A DNA stretch of 64,000 nucleotides from Brevundimonas sp. (GCF_030682035.1 NZ_JAUXQZ010000016.1:1-64000); one strand, 5' to 3'; counted from the stretch's first letter, positions 26,100 to 35,542 are shown. The notes: generated by a model not told the origin, from the sequence alone. Numbers and translations: made by a program.

Positions 26100-27356
26100 A
26101 TGAATTCCGCCGTGGCTCCAGCAGCCAGTCCGCCTCCCGCCCCCACTTCCCTGCGCTCCGTCTGGATCATGCTGCTGGCGCTGACCACGGCCTTTGCGCT
26201 GAGCCAGTCCTGGCGCAGCGTGGCCGCGCTGATGGCCGCGCCGCTGCAGGCCGACTTCGGCCTGAGCCCGCAGGCGCTCGGCCTGTTTGCCGGGGCCTTT
26301 CACTTTGCCTTCGGCGCCATGCAGCTGTTCATGGGCATAGGCATCGACCTGCACGGTGTGCGGCGCACCGTGCTGACCGCCTTTCCGGTGGCGATTGCCG
26401 GCTCGGCCGTGTCGGCGATGGCCGGCAGCTACGGCATGCTGGTGGCCGGCCAGGTGCTGATCGGCATTGGCTGCGCCCCGGCCTTCCTGGTCTGCACCGT
26501 CTTCATCGCGCGCAACATGCCGGCCGACCGGTTTGCCGCGATCTCCGGCATCACCCTGGGCCTGGGCGGCATCGGCATGCTGCTGACCGGCACGCCGCTG
26601 GCCTGGCTGATCGAGGCCTCGTCCTGGCGCATGGGCTTCTGGGTGCTGGGCGGCATCGCGGCGCTGTCCTGGCTGCTGATCTGGGCGCTGGTACACGAGC
26701 CGGTGCAGCCGGCCCACAACATCCACCCGAAAGAGTCGGTGCGCCAGGCGCTGGCCGGTTTCGGCGCGCTGTTCACCCTGCCGCACACCGTGGGCATCAT
26801 GCTGCTGGCCTGCGTCGGATATGCCTCCTTCATCGCGCTGCGCGGCCTGTGGCTGGGCCCGCTGCTGATGGAGCGCCACGGTTTCTCGCTGGTGCAAAGC
26901 GGCAATGTCGCGCTGGTGATGTCGCTGGCCTCGCTGTTCGGCCCGCCACTGTTCGGCTGGCTCGACCCCGGCCCGCTGCACCGGCGCCGCTGGATCACCG
27001 GCTTCACGCTGCTGCTGGCCGCGCTGTTTGCCGCCTTTGCCATGACCCACATCACCGTGATCGACGTGGTCGGCCCGGTGGTGATCGGCGTCTTGTCGGG
27101 CTTCATGGTGCTGCAGTACGCCGACGTGCGCTCGGCCTACCCGGCGGCCATGACCGGCCGTGCCATGGCCGTCTTCACCATGGCGATTTTCCTCGGCGTG
27201 GCGGCCATGCAGTGGTTCACCGGGCTGGTGGCGTCGGTCGCTGTCAGCTACGGCGCCGAGCCCTACACCGCCGTGCTGGCGGCGATTGCGCTGCTGCTGG
27301 CGCTGGGCGCGCTGGCGTTCACGGCGCTGCCGCAGCCGCCCCGGGTTCAGTCATGA
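26100..27356 (+). CDS. MFS transporter
   Basis: 418 residues with about 12 hydrophobic segments and the MFS loop after helix 2 (GIGIDLHGVRRTVLTAFPV). The first helix is LRSVWIMLLALTTAFALSQS. Substrate unknown. Its 3' end overlaps the convergent LysR gene by 10 bases, so the two transcripts may interfere. No operon partner is present. Confidence 0.82.
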   Translation: MNSAVAPAASPPPAPTSLRSVWIMLLALTTAFALSQSWRSVAALMAAPLQADFGLSPQALGLFAGAFHFAFGAMQLFMGIGIDLHGVRRTVLTAFPVAIAGSAVSAMAGSYGMLVAGQVLIGIGCAPAFLVCTVFIARNMPADRFAAISGITLGLGGIGMLLTGTPLAWLIEASSWRMGFWVLGGIAALSWLLIWALVHEPVQPAHNIHPKESVRQALAGFGALFTLPHTVGIMLLACVGYASFIALRGLWLGPLLMERHGFSLVQSGNVALVMSLASLFGPPLFGWLDPGPLHRRRWITGFTLLLAALFAAFAMTHITVIDVVGPVVIGVLSGFMVLQYADVRSAYPAAMTGRAMAVFTMAIFLGVAAMQWFTGLVASVAVSYGAEPYTAVLAAIALLLALGALAFTALPQPPRVQS

Positions 27357-28258
27357 GCGGCCGCGAACAGCGCCTGCACCATGCCGCGCAGCCAGAGGTT
27401 GGCCGGGTCCTTGTGCAGCCGCCGGTGCCAGAACTGGTGCACCGCGATCACCGGTGACTTGATCGGCGCGTCCACGATGCGGATGGTGCCGTAACGGCAG
27501 CAGACATCGGCCAGGTCGCGCGGCACCGTGGCGATCAGGTCCGAGTTTTCGATCACCGGCAGCAGGCTCATGAAGTGCGACAGCTCCAGCAGCACCCGCC
27601 GCTTGAGCCCGCGCTGCTCGAAGAACTGCTCGAACACATGCTCGCGCCCGTCCGGGCGCACCACCGCATGCGACAAGGCCATGTAGTCCTTCAGCGTCAG
27701 GCGCTTGCCGACCGTGGGATGGTCCTGGCGGACGATACACACATGGGCCGTGTCAAACAGCTTTTGCTGGAAAAATCCGGCCTTCTGCAGGTCCGGGAAA
27801 TAACCGATCGCAAGGTCGGCCGCACCCGCTTCCAGCGCTTCCGCAGCCGCCGGCCGTGACCTGGCCAGGGTACGCAGCTGCGCAGCCGGCGCCTGCTGCG
27901 ACAGGTGTTCCAGCAGACGCGGCACAAAGTTCACCTCGCCGATGTCCGGCGTGATCACGGTGAAGGTCCGCTCGGTGCGGGCCGGGTCAAAACCCGAGCG
28001 CTGCAGGATCTCGCCCCTGACGGTATCGATGACGCGGCGCACCGGGATCGCCAGTTCCTCGGCACGCGGCGTCGGTTTCATCTCGGCGCCGGTCTTGACG
28101 AACAAGGGGTCATCAAACCAGCCGCGCAGGCGCGCCACGGCCGCGCTCATGGCCGGCTGGCTCAGGCCGATGGCCTCGCCGGCGCGGGTCACGCTGCGGT
28201 GTTCGACCATGGCGTCGAACGCCACCAGCAGGTTCAGGTCGAGCGCCCTTATATCCAT
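27347..28258 (-). CDS. LysR family transcriptional regulator of the adjacent catabolic cluster
   Basis: 303 residues. The N-terminal winged HTH reads LDLNLLVAFDAMVEHRSVTR, AGEAIGLSQPAMSAAVARLR, then a type-2 periplasmic-fold effector domain. ATG 28258 was chosen because the family starts a few residues before DLNLL; longer frames to 28420 are not conserved-looking. It is divergent from the GlcG-like gene, with a dyad between them, the classic arrangement for a LysR activator whose inducer is a pathway intermediate. Confidence 0.87.
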   Translation of the reverse strand: MDIRALDLNLLVAFDAMVEHRSVTRAGEAIGLSQPAMSAAVARLRGWFDDPLFVKTGAEMKPTPRAEELAIPVRRVIDTVRGEILQRSGFDPARTERTFTVITPDIGEVNFVPRLLEHLSQQAPAAQLRTLARSRPAAAEALEAGAADLAIGYFPDLQKAGFFQQKLFDTAHVCIVRQDHPTVGKRLTLKDYMALSHAVVRPDGREHVFEQFFEQRGLKRRVLLELSHFMSLLPVIENSDLIATVPRDLADVCCRYGTIRIVDAPIKSPVIAVHQFWHRRLHKDPANLWLRGMVQALFAAAHD

Positions 28259-28271
28259 TTTGTATCCATGC

Positions 28272-28292
28272 CGTGGATTGTATGTATCCACG
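28272..28292. promoter_or_regulatory. LysR-type operator candidate
   Basis: CGTGGAT-N7-ATCCACG, a perfect 7-bp dyad in the 121-base gap between the divergent LysR and GlcG-like genes, 14 bases upstream of the regulator start. It contains a T-N11-A spacing, as in LysR boxes. A further half-site (ATCCA) lies at about 28264. Confidence 0.55.
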
Positions 28293-28379
28293 ACATTGGC
28301 TATCTGGATGCCGCTGGCGTCCCTACACTCGGCGTCGCGCCCCGCAGCACAGAGATTTCGACAGGAGACAAGACAAGAC

Positions 28380-28805
28380 ATGAGCGCATTGACACTGGCG
28401 CAAGCCAACACCATCGCCAATGCCGCGCTGGACGCATCCCGCCAGGCCGGCTACAAGCCCATGGCCGTGGTGGTGCTGGACGCCTCCGGCCACCTGAAGT
28501 CGGCCCAGCGCGAGGACGAGGCGAGCATGTTTCGCGTCGATATCGCCACCGGCAAGGCCTGGGCCGCCATCGGCATGGGCGCCGCCAGCCGGGTGCTGGG
28601 CGAGCGCGCCAAAGACAATCCCAACTTCTTCGTGAGCCTCGCGGCCACCGCCCAGGGCCGCTTCCTGGCGCAAACCGGCGCCGTGCTGATCAAGGACAGC
28701 GGTGGCAAGCTGCTGGGCGCTGTCGGTGCGTCGGGCGGCACCGGCGACGAGGACGAAGCCATCTGCATCGCGGGTGTGCAGGCGGCCGGCCTGCAGCACG
28801 GGTGA
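28380..28805 (+). CDS. GlcG/HbpS-like heme-binding-family protein
   Basis: 141 residues matching the GlcG (DUF336) family: LTLAQANTIANAALDASRQ, AVVVLDASGHLKSAQR, and GAVGASGGTGDEDEAICIAG at the end. Such small proteins often accompany catabolic enzymes; some bind heme or corrinoid, but no enzymatic role is established here. AGGAG precedes the ATG. It is first in the catabolic cluster, 5 bases before the amidohydrolase. Confidence 0.85.
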   Translation: MSALTLAQANTIANAALDASRQAGYKPMAVVVLDASGHLKSAQREDEASMFRVDIATGKAWAAIGMGAASRVLGERAKDNPNFFVSLAATAQGRFLAQTGAVLIKDSGGKLLGAVGASGGTGDEDEAICIAGVQAAGLQHG

Positions 28806-28810
28806 GCCGC

Positions 28811-29845
28811 ATGGCTGTTTGCGCCTGCGGCATCGACGTGCATGCACACGTCGTCCCCGAGAACTTTCCGCATTACCGGGGCCGCGCCGTGCCGGCCTTG
28901 TGGCCGTCCAGCGCCGCCGCACCCGAGGCCGGTGGCCTGTGCCACCGCCACATCATGATTGCCGGCAAGAACTACCGCACGGTGTCGGAAAAATGCTGGA
29001 GCCCGTCGCGCCGCCTGGCCGACCTGCCGGCGATGGGGCTGGCACGGCAGGTGATCTCGCCGATGCCCGAGTTGTTGTCCTACTGGTTCGCGGCCGCCGA
29101 CGCGCAGCAACTGCTGCGTTACCTCAACGAGCAGATCGCCGCCATGGTGGCCGACGCCGGCGGCGCGCTGATCGGTCTGGGCGCGGTGCCGCTGCAGGAC
29201 ATCGACATGGCGATCGCCGAGCTGCGCTACGCCGTGGAGACCCTGGGTTTTGCCGGCGTCGAGATCGGCAGCAACATCAACGGCGTGGCCATCGGCGACC
29301 CGCGTTTCCATCCCTTTTTCGCCGCCTGTGAAGCCCTCGGTGCGGCGGTCTTCGTGCACGCCCTCAAGCCCACCGGCATGGACCGCCTGGTCGGCCCGGC
29401 GCCGCTGCAACAGGTGCTGGCCTACCCCACCGATGTGGGCCTGGCGGCGGCCTCGGTCATCACCGGCAACCTGGTGCTGCGGCATCCGAAACTGCGCATC
29501 GCCTTCAGCCACGGCGGCGGCACGCTGGCCAGCCTGCTGCCGCGGCTGCAGCAGGGCTGGTCGGTGTTTCCCGCGCTCAGGGAACAGGTGGACAGCGCGC
29601 CGGCGGAGCAGGCGCGTCGCCTGTACTTCGACACCCTGGTGTTCGACGCACCGACCTTGCGCCACCTGGTGCAGATGTTCGGCGAGACGCAGCTGATGCT
29701 GGGCACCGACTACCCCTTCAACTTCCACGAGCGCACGCCAGTGGCGCGCATAGCAGCCGCAGGTTTCGACAGCGCCAGCGCCGAACGCCTGATTCACCGC
29801 AACGCCGAGGTTTTTCTCGGCCTGCCCACAAGGACACAGCCATGA
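28811..29845 (+). CDS. amidohydrolase family 2 protein (ACMSD-like)
   Basis: 344 residues of the TIM-barrel amidohydrolase-2 family, which includes ACMSD and gamma-resorcylate decarboxylases. Metal motif DVHAHVVPENF at the N terminus, a barrel histidine in VFVHALKP, FSHGGGTL, and the late aspartate in MLGTDYPFN. The likely reaction is decarboxylation or hydrolysis of a ring-derived acid. The ATG at 28811 follows the preceding stop by 5 bases, and its own stop overlaps the next ATG (ATGA). Confidence 0.83.
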   Translation: MAVCACGIDVHAHVVPENFPHYRGRAVPALWPSSAAAPEAGGLCHRHIMIAGKNYRTVSEKCWSPSRRLADLPAMGLARQVISPMPELLSYWFAAADAQQLLRYLNEQIAAMVADAGGALIGLGAVPLQDIDMAIAELRYAVETLGFAGVEIGSNINGVAIGDPRFHPFFAACEALGAAVFVHALKPTGMDRLVGPAPLQQVLAYPTDVGLAAASVITGNLVLRHPKLRIAFSHGGGTLASLLPRLQQGWSVFPALREQVDSAPAEQARRLYFDTLVFDAPTLRHLVQMFGETQLMLGTDYPFNFHERTPVARIAAAGFDSASAERLIHRNAEVFLGLPTRTQP

Positions 29846-30747
29846 GCTCCCCCTGGATACAGGCGCTGCGCAGCGTCGCCCTCGAGCTGCCCGACCTCGA
29901 GAAGGCCGAAGCCTTCTACACCCAGGTCTGGAAACTCAGCGTGGTGGCACGCGAACCCGGGGTCCTCTACCTGCGCGGCACCGGCCCCGACCACCACCTG
30001 CTGGCCCTGCATCAGGGCGGTGCGCAGGCGCAGATCCGCCATGTCACCCTGCGCGCGCGTTCGCGCGAAGCGCTGGACGCGATTGAACACGCCGCGCTGC
30101 AGGCCGGCGGCAGCATTGCCTCCCCCATCGCGCCGCTGGACGAGCCGGCCGGCGGCACCGGCCTGACCTTGCGCGACCCGCACGGGCGGCTGATCCAGGT
30201 GGTGTTTGGCGACCGCCAGCACAGCGACACCCCAAGTCAGCCCGACAGCCCGATCCGGCTGGCCCACGCCGTGCTCAATGCCAGCGACCTTCCCGCGGCG
30301 CAGGCCTTTTTTGAGCGCGCGCTGGGCTTCCGGCTGGTGGACCGCACGCGCATCATGGCTTTTCTCAACTGCGACACCGACCACCACAGCATCGCGCTCG
30401 GCGACACCGACAACAACGCGCTCAACCACATCGCCTTCCTGATGCCGGCGCTGGAAGCCGTGATGCGCGGCGGCGGCCGCATGAAAGATGCCGGCCACGG
30501 CATCGAATGGGGCCCGGGCCGCCACGGACCCGGCAACAACGCCTTCAACTACTTTATCGACCCCTTCGGCGTGGTCATCGAATACACCGCTGATGTGCAG
30601 CAAATCGGTGCCGACTACCCGGTGGGCAGCCCCGACGACTGGACCTGGCCGCCCGGCCGGGTCGACCAGTGGGGCATTTCCGCACCACCCAGCGCGCGGC
30701 TCAAGCAAGCCCAGCGCGCCGTGTTTTTTGTTCCCTCCGCGGCCTGA
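29842..30747 (+). CDS. two-domain VOC protein (extradiol dioxygenase-like)
   Basis: 301 residues made of two vicinal-oxygen-chelate modules. In the C-terminal module the candidate metal ligands are the histidine of RLAHAVLNASDL, the histidine of NALNHIAFLM and the glutamate of VIEYTADV, as in type I extradiol ring-cleavage dioxygenases. It probably opens a catecholic ring. It is translationally coupled to the amidohydrolase upstream; the FAH-family gene follows after 30 bases. Confidence 0.8.
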   Translation: MSSPWIQALRSVALELPDLEKAEAFYTQVWKLSVVAREPGVLYLRGTGPDHHLLALHQGGAQAQIRHVTLRARSREALDAIEHAALQAGGSIASPIAPLDEPAGGTGLTLRDPHGRLIQVVFGDRQHSDTPSQPDSPIRLAHAVLNASDLPAAQAFFERALGFRLVDRTRIMAFLNCDTDHHSIALGDTDNNALNHIAFLMPALEAVMRGGGRMKDAGHGIEWGPGRHGPGNNAFNYFIDPFGVVIEYTADVQQIGADYPVGSPDDWTWPPGRVDQWGISAPPSARLKQAQRAVFFVPSAA

Positions 30748-30777
30748 GCTGCTTATTTTTTCCCAGAGAACCTTTCC

Positions 30778-31641
30778 ATGAAATTCACCACCTTTCTCCA
30801 CAATGGACAAGCCCGCCTCGGTCTCGTCGACGGCGCGGATGTGATCGACCTGAACGCGGCCCAGCCCCAGGTGCCAGCCGACCTGCGCGCAGCGCTGGCC
30901 GCCGGTGTGGACCTCGCCGCCGCCGCGAAAGCCGCCCTCGCCAGTGGCGCGCCGCGCCTGCCGCTGGGCAGCCTCACGCTGGCGCCGTTGCTGCCCGAGC
31001 CCGGCAAGATCATCTGCCTGGGCCTGAACTACTTCGACCACGCCAAGGAAGGCGGCCGCGAGAAACCCGAGTACCCCTGGTTTTTCCTGCGTTCGGCGAC
31101 CTCGCTGCTGGCGCACGGCGGCAAGGCCCTGCGCCCGCGCGTGTCGGTGCGTTTCGACTATGAGGCCGAGGTCGCCGTGGTCATCGGCAAACGTATCAAA
31201 CACGCGAGCATGGACAAGGCGCTGGACGCGGTCTTCGGCTACAGCTGCTTCAACGACATGTCGGTGCGCGACTACCAGAAGAAAACCCCGCAGTGGAGCA
31301 TAGGCAAGAACTTCGACCGCACCGGCGGCTTCGGCCCGGTGCTGGTGACGGCCGACGAGTTGCCGCCGGGCGCCAGCGAGCTGCGCATCCAGACGCGCCT
31401 GAACGGCCAGGTCATGCAGGACGCCAACACCCGCGACATGATCTGGGGCGTGGCCGAAACCATCAAGCTGGTCACTGAGTGCATGACGCTGGAGCCCGGC
31501 GACGTGATCGTCATGGGCACACCGGCGGGCGTGGGCCAGGCGCGCACGCCACCGGTCTGGATGAAACACGGCGACGTGGTCGAGATCGAGCTCGAGCGTG
31601 TCGGTGTGTTGTCCAACACCGTCGAGGACGAGGCCGCCTGA
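30778..31641 (+). CDS. fumarylacetoacetate hydrolase family protein
   Basis: 287 residues. Conserved FAH core: IICLGLNYFDHAKEGG, metal ligand region RFDYEAEVAVVIG, GYSCFNDMSVRDYQ, and the C-terminal VIVMGTPAGVG. Members cleave C-C bonds in acyl-pyruvates or hydrate 2-oxo-dienoates, the step after ring opening. The stop overlaps the ATG of the monooxygenase by one base (TGATG). Confidence 0.87.
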   Translation: MKFTTFLHNGQARLGLVDGADVIDLNAAQPQVPADLRAALAAGVDLAAAAKAALASGAPRLPLGSLTLAPLLPEPGKIICLGLNYFDHAKEGGREKPEYPWFFLRSATSLLAHGGKALRPRVSVRFDYEAEVAVVIGKRIKHASMDKALDAVFGYSCFNDMSVRDYQKKTPQWSIGKNFDRTGGFGPVLVTADELPPGASELRIQTRLNGQVMQDANTRDMIWGVAETIKLVTECMTLEPGDVIVMGTPAGVGQARTPPVWMKHGDVVEIELERVGVLSNTVEDEAA

Positions 31642-33215
31642 TGATGCCGCCGGTGTATGACGTGGCCATTGTCGGTTTCGGCCCGACCGGCGCCGTGGCC
31701 GCCGCCTTGCTGGGGCGGCGCGGCCTGCGCACCTTTGTCTGCGACCGCCAGCGCGAGGTCTACGACAAGCCGCGCGCGATTGCGCTAGACCATGAAATCA
31801 TGCGGGTGTTCCAGGAGCTGGGTCTCGAAGAGGAACTCGCCGCCTTCACCGAGCCCTTCACCGACTCGCTGTTTTATGGCGTCGATGGCACGCTGATCAA
31901 GCGCATGTCCACGGTGCCGCCGCCTTACCCCATGGGCTACACGCCTTCGCTGGTGTTCACCCAGCCGCGCCTCGAGGAAGTGCTGCGCCGGCATGTGGCC
32001 GGCCTGCCGTCGGTCACCCTGGCACTGGGCCAGGCCGTGACCGGCCTGCAGCCAGGCGGCGAGCAGGCCACGCTGAGCCTGCAGGGCGAGGACGGCAGGT
32101 TATCCACGGTGCAGGCGCGCTACGTCATCGCCTGCGACGGCGCCTCCAGCACCGTGCGTGGCCTGGCCGGGATGCCGCTGGACGACCTCGGCTTCGACGA
32201 ACCCTGGCTGGTCGTCGATGTGCTGCTCAATGAACGCGGCCTGGCCAAAGTGCCCGCTACCAGCGCCCAGTACTGCGAGCCGCAGCGGCCCTGCTCCTAC
32301 ATCATCGGCCCCGGCAATCACCGGCGCTGGGAAATTTCCATCAACGAAGGCGAAGACCCGCAGCACCTGGCCACACCCGAAGGCACCTGGCCGCTGCTGG
32401 CGCGCTGGATCACGCCCGACGATGCCACGTTGTGGCGCCAGGCCAGCTATCGCTTCCACGCGCTGGTGGCGCGCGACTGGCGCCGCGGCCACGTCTTCCT
32501 GGCCGGCGACGCCGCGCACCAGCAGCCGCCCTTTCTGGGCCAGGGCATGTGCCAGGGCATACGCGATGTGGCCAACCTGTGCTGGAAGCTGGACGCCGTG
32601 CTGAGCGGCGCGGCGCCGGACGCCCTGCTGGACAGCTACGGCCCGGAGCGCAAGGCGCATGTCACCGAACTGACGCGCCGCATCAAACACATCGGCCAGC
32701 TCATCGGCGAACGCGACCCGGTGGCGGCGCGCGAACGCGACCGGACGCTGCTCGCGCAGGCCGGCGGCGAGGTCAAGCCGACACCCCGGCAGGATGTGCA
32801 GCCGCCCATCGGCAGCGCAGGCGACACCGCCTGCTGCCTCGCAGACGATGCCCACGCCGCGCGCGGCACGCTGTTTCCCCAGCCCTGGATCGTGCGCCCC
32901 GGCGGCCGGCTGCGGCTGGACCATCTCGCCGGCACGGGCTGGCGCCTGGTGCTGGCGGCCGCTGCCGGCGACCGTGTGCGCGCCAGCGCCCGTGAGCACG
33001 CCGGCGACGACGCCCTGACGCTGATCGACCTGGCCGATCCCGCCTGGCGCGAGGCCGATGCGGTGCTGGCCGGCTGGATGGCCCGCCACGCGTGCCAGGC
33101 CGCGCTGGTCCGGCCCGACCACTATGTGTTCGGCATTGCCGACAGCGCCGCAGGGCTGGAGGGCCTGCGGGTCCAGCGGTCCCGCCACACCCGCAGCGCC
33201 CTGCTTGCCGCATGA
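31641..33215 (+). CDS. FAD-dependent aromatic hydroxylase (MhpA-like)
   Basis: 524 residues, a class A flavin monooxygenase: Rossmann motif VAIVGFGPTGAVAAALLG, the DG motif YVIACDGASSTVRG, and the second FAD motif VFLAGDAAHQQPPFLGQGM. A C-terminal thioredoxin-like extension, as in MhpA and phenol hydroxylases, is present but catalytically silent. It probably hydroxylates a phenolic substrate using NAD(P)H and oxygen before ring cleavage by the VOC protein. The substrate is not deducible; 3-(3-hydroxyphenyl)propionate is only the nearest named analogy. Confidence 0.83.
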   Translation: MMPPVYDVAIVGFGPTGAVAAALLGRRGLRTFVCDRQREVYDKPRAIALDHEIMRVFQELGLEEELAAFTEPFTDSLFYGVDGTLIKRMSTVPPPYPMGYTPSLVFTQPRLEEVLRRHVAGLPSVTLALGQAVTGLQPGGEQATLSLQGEDGRLSTVQARYVIACDGASSTVRGLAGMPLDDLGFDEPWLVVDVLLNERGLAKVPATSAQYCEPQRPCSYIIGPGNHRRWEISINEGEDPQHLATPEGTWPLLARWITPDDATLWRQASYRFHALVARDWRRGHVFLAGDAAHQQPPFLGQGMCQGIRDVANLCWKLDAVLSGAAPDALLDSYGPERKAHVTELTRRIKHIGQLIGERDPVAARERDRTLLAQAGGEVKPTPRQDVQPPIGSAGDTACCLADDAHAARGTLFPQPWIVRPGGRLRLDHLAGTGWRLVLAAAAGDRVRASAREHAGDDALTLIDLADPAWREADAVLAGWMARHACQAALVRPDHYVFGIADSAAGLEGLRVQRSRHTRSALLAA

Positions 33216-33262
33216 AACATTTGAAAACGCGTGAATTGAACAACAACCCAGGAGACAACACC

Positions 33263-34237
33263 ATGAACCGCCGTCACTTCGCCCTTTCCCTCAGCTCCCT
33301 GTCCATCGCCGGCTGGCTGCCGCTGGCCCAGGCCCAGGCCTGGCCGGACAAACCCGTCCGCTTTGTGCTGTCGCAACCGGCCGGCTCCGGCCCCGACAAC
33401 GTGGCGCGCCTGCTGTCGGACCGCCTGGCCAAAGGCTGGGCCCAGCCGGTGGTCATCGACAACAAACCCGGTGGCCAGAACATCACGGGCGCGCTGGTCG
33501 CCGCCCGCGCGCCGGCCGACGGCGCCACCTTTTACTTCGCCACCACCGCCGCGCTGGTGACCAACCCGCTGCTGTTCAAGACCCTGCCCTATGACCCGCA
33601 AAAGGACTTCGTGCCGGTGGCCTTTGTGGCCAAAAGCCCGTTCGCCATCCTGGTCGAGGCCAGCTCGCCGCTCAAGACCATCGAGGACCTGATTGCCCGC
33701 TCCAAAGCCGAGCCCGGCAAGCTGACGCTCGGCAACGAAGGCCCGCGCACCTTCAGCGGCATGATCGCGCGCCTGTTCAATGCGCGTTCGGGCGCGCAGG
33801 CCAACCTGGTGTCCTACTCCTCGGTCGGCGTCGGTTCGCAGGACCTGATGGGCAAACACATCGATGCCATGGTCGCCGACCTGGCCTCCACCGCGGCGCT
33901 CGCCAAACAGGGCCGGCTGCGCGTGCTCGCCACCAGCTCGCTCAAACGCGTGGCGGGCTGGGAGCAGGTGCCGGCGCTGTCCGAACTGCTGCCGGGCTTC
34001 GACATGGTCGGCTGGTTTGCGGTGGTGGCGCCCAAGGGCACGCCGCAGGCGGCCATCAGCCGCGCCAACCGCGACATCAGCAGCCTGCTGGCCGACAAGG
34101 AGGTGGCCGACCGTATCGCCACCATCGGCCCGATCGCCGAACCCGGCCTGTCGGTGGAGCAGGTGGCGGCCTTCCTGGCCAGCGAACACACCCGCTGGGC
34201 CGCCATCACCAGGGAAATCGGCGTGTTGCCGGAATAA
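33263..34237 (+). CDS. Bug-family (tripartite tricarboxylate transporter) substrate-binding protein
   Basis: 324-residue periplasmic receptor. The signal peptide MNRRHFALSLSSLSIAGW...AQAQA is followed by the Bug-typical WPDKPVRFVLSQPAGSGPDN, VVIDNKPGGQNITGA and the GNEGP loop. Ribosome site AGGAGA precedes the ATG. As the last gene of the catabolic cluster it probably captures the aromatic or carboxylate growth substrate. The membrane subunits are not in the window, which is common because orphan Bug genes abound in Burkholderiales. Confidence 0.88.
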   Translation: MNRRHFALSLSSLSIAGWLPLAQAQAWPDKPVRFVLSQPAGSGPDNVARLLSDRLAKGWAQPVVIDNKPGGQNITGALVAARAPADGATFYFATTAALVTNPLLFKTLPYDPQKDFVPVAFVAKSPFAILVEASSPLKTIEDLIARSKAEPGKLTLGNEGPRTFSGMIARLFNARSGAQANLVSYSSVGVGSQDLMGKHIDAMVADLASTAALAKQGRLRVLATSSLKRVAGWEQVPALSELLPGFDMVGWFAVVAPKGTPQAAISRANRDISSLLADKEVADRIATIGPIAEPGLSVEQVAAFLASEHTRWAAITREIGVLPE

Positions 34238-34252
34238 GCCAGCCCGCCAGGC

Positions 34253-34312
34253 AGCTATTGTTTTAATAGCTGCCTGCGCTTGCCAGTCCTGGGCCGGAGG
34301 CCGATTTGCCTT
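34253..34312 (+). repeat. CR1 interspersed repeat, copy E
   Basis: GCAGCTATTGTTTTAATAGC, TGCCTGCGCTTGCC, ending GGCCGATTTGCC. The first part folds as GCAGCTATT/AATAGCTGC. The remaining gap to 34488 has no recognisable feature. Confidence 0.78.
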
Positions 34313-34488
34313 CTGAGCCAGCGGGGGTGAGGGCGCTTCCGCCGGCGCGGGGGCGCCTGTGTCTGCATGGTCCTACACGCCGCGCCTCGCTTCTCCGATA
34401 GCTCGCTGCCCGGGTGCGGTGGATGCTCTGTTGTCTTCGGGCCGGGCCCGTTTCACGTCAACACCTCCAACTCTCTCGAAAGACCACC

Positions 34489-34740
34489 ATGGGCATTCTC
34501 TGGACCATCCTCATCGGCTTCATCGTCGGCATCGTCGCCAAATTCCTGATGCCCGGCCGTGACCCGGCAGGTTTCATCATCACCGTGATCATCGGCATCG
34601 TCGGTTCGGTGATTGCCACCTACCTCGGCCGCTTCCTCGGCTTTTACCAGGTCGGCGAGTCGGCCGGCTTCATCGCCGCGGTGCTGGGCGCCATCATCCT
34701 GCTGTTCGTCTACCGCGCGGTCACCGGCAAACGCGGCTAG
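34489..34740 (+). CDS. GlsB/YeaQ/YmgE family membrane protein
   Basis: 83 residues, three hydrophobic helices with the family motifs ILIGFIVGIVAKFLMPG and IIGIVGSVIATYLGRFLG. Small stress-associated inner-membrane proteins of unknown mechanism. Full length. Followed after 7 bases by the transglutaminase-like gene, so possibly cotranscribed, though no functional link is known. Confidence 0.87.
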   Translation: MGILWTILIGFIVGIVAKFLMPGRDPAGFIITVIIGIVGSVIATYLGRFLGFYQVGESAGFIAAVLGAIILLFVYRAVTGKRG

Positions 34741-34747
34741 GCGCGCC

Positions 34748-35542
34748 ATGAAGCTCAAGGCCAGCTGCCACCTGACCGTCCACACGGTGGGTGACTGTCC
34801 CATCGTCGCGATGCTGCGCCCGCGCAGCGGCCAGGCCCAGTGGATCGTCAGCGACCGGTATGAGCTGGACCCCTGGGTGCCGACCACCGAATACGTGGAC
34901 GGCTACGGCAACCTGTGCCAGCGCCTGGTGCTGCCGGCCGGCGAGATGAAGATCACCGTCGAGGTGGTGATGGAGGTGGAAGACCAGATCGCGGTCCAGC
35001 CCGACGCGCCACACACGCCGGTGGCCGAACTGCCCGGCGACGTCTTGCATTACCTGCTGCAAAGCCGCTACTGCCCGTCCGACAAGATGTTCGAAAAGGC
35101 ACGCGAGATCGTCGGCGACACCCCGCCGGGTTATGCCCAGGCCGAAAAAATCCGCGCCTGGATCAATACCAACCTGGACTACAAATACGGCGTGAGCGAA
35201 GCCACCACCGACGCGATGGACACCTTGGGCCACGGCGCCGGCGTCTGCCGCGACTTTGCGCATGTCGGCATTGCCCTGTGCCGCAGCCTGCAAATGCCGG
35301 CGCGCATGGTGGTCGGCTACCTGCACGAACTCGACCCGATGGACTTGCACGCCTGGTTCGAGGCCTTTGTCGGCGGCCGCTGGTACACCTTCGACGCCAC
35401 GCAGAAAGAGCCGCGCGGCGGCCGCATCGTGCTGGCCTACGGGCGCGACGCCGCCGACGTGGCCTTCATATCCGACTACGGCGCACAACCGCTGGAAGTC
35501 CGCGAGATGAAGGTCGATGTCGGCACGGTGGACGACCAGTAG
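34748..35542 (+). CDS. transglutaminase-like cysteine protease-fold protein
   Basis: 264 residues. The catalytic triad is visible: C167 in GAGVCRDFAHVG, H201 in LHAWFEAFVGG and D216 in TFDAT. The N-terminal 100 residues are a beta-rich domain typical of this bacterial group. No signal peptide, so cytoplasmic. Bacterial members are presumed peptidases or amidases; several are encoded with ATP-grasp/alpha-E proteins, which are absent here. Confidence 0.83.
   Translation: MKLKASCHLTVHTVGDCPIVAMLRPRSGQAQWIVSDRYELDPWVPTTEYVDGYGNLCQRLVLPAGEMKITVEVVMEVEDQIAVQPDAPHTPVAELPGDVLHYLLQSRYCPSDKMFEKAREIVGDTPPGYAQAEKIRAWINTNLDYKYGVSEATTDAMDTLGHGAGVCRDFAHVGIALCRSLQMPARMVVGYLHELDPMDLHAWFEAFVGGRWYTFDATQKEPRGGRIVLAYGRDAADVAFISDYGAQPLEVREMKVDVGTVDDQ

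Noticed and set aside
24714..27050. A 778-residue minus-strand frame over the hydrolase, receiver and MFS genes
   Set aside because: Antisense to the receiver and MFS genes and another frame of the hydrolase. Low-complexity Gln/His/Arg composition and no ribosome site.
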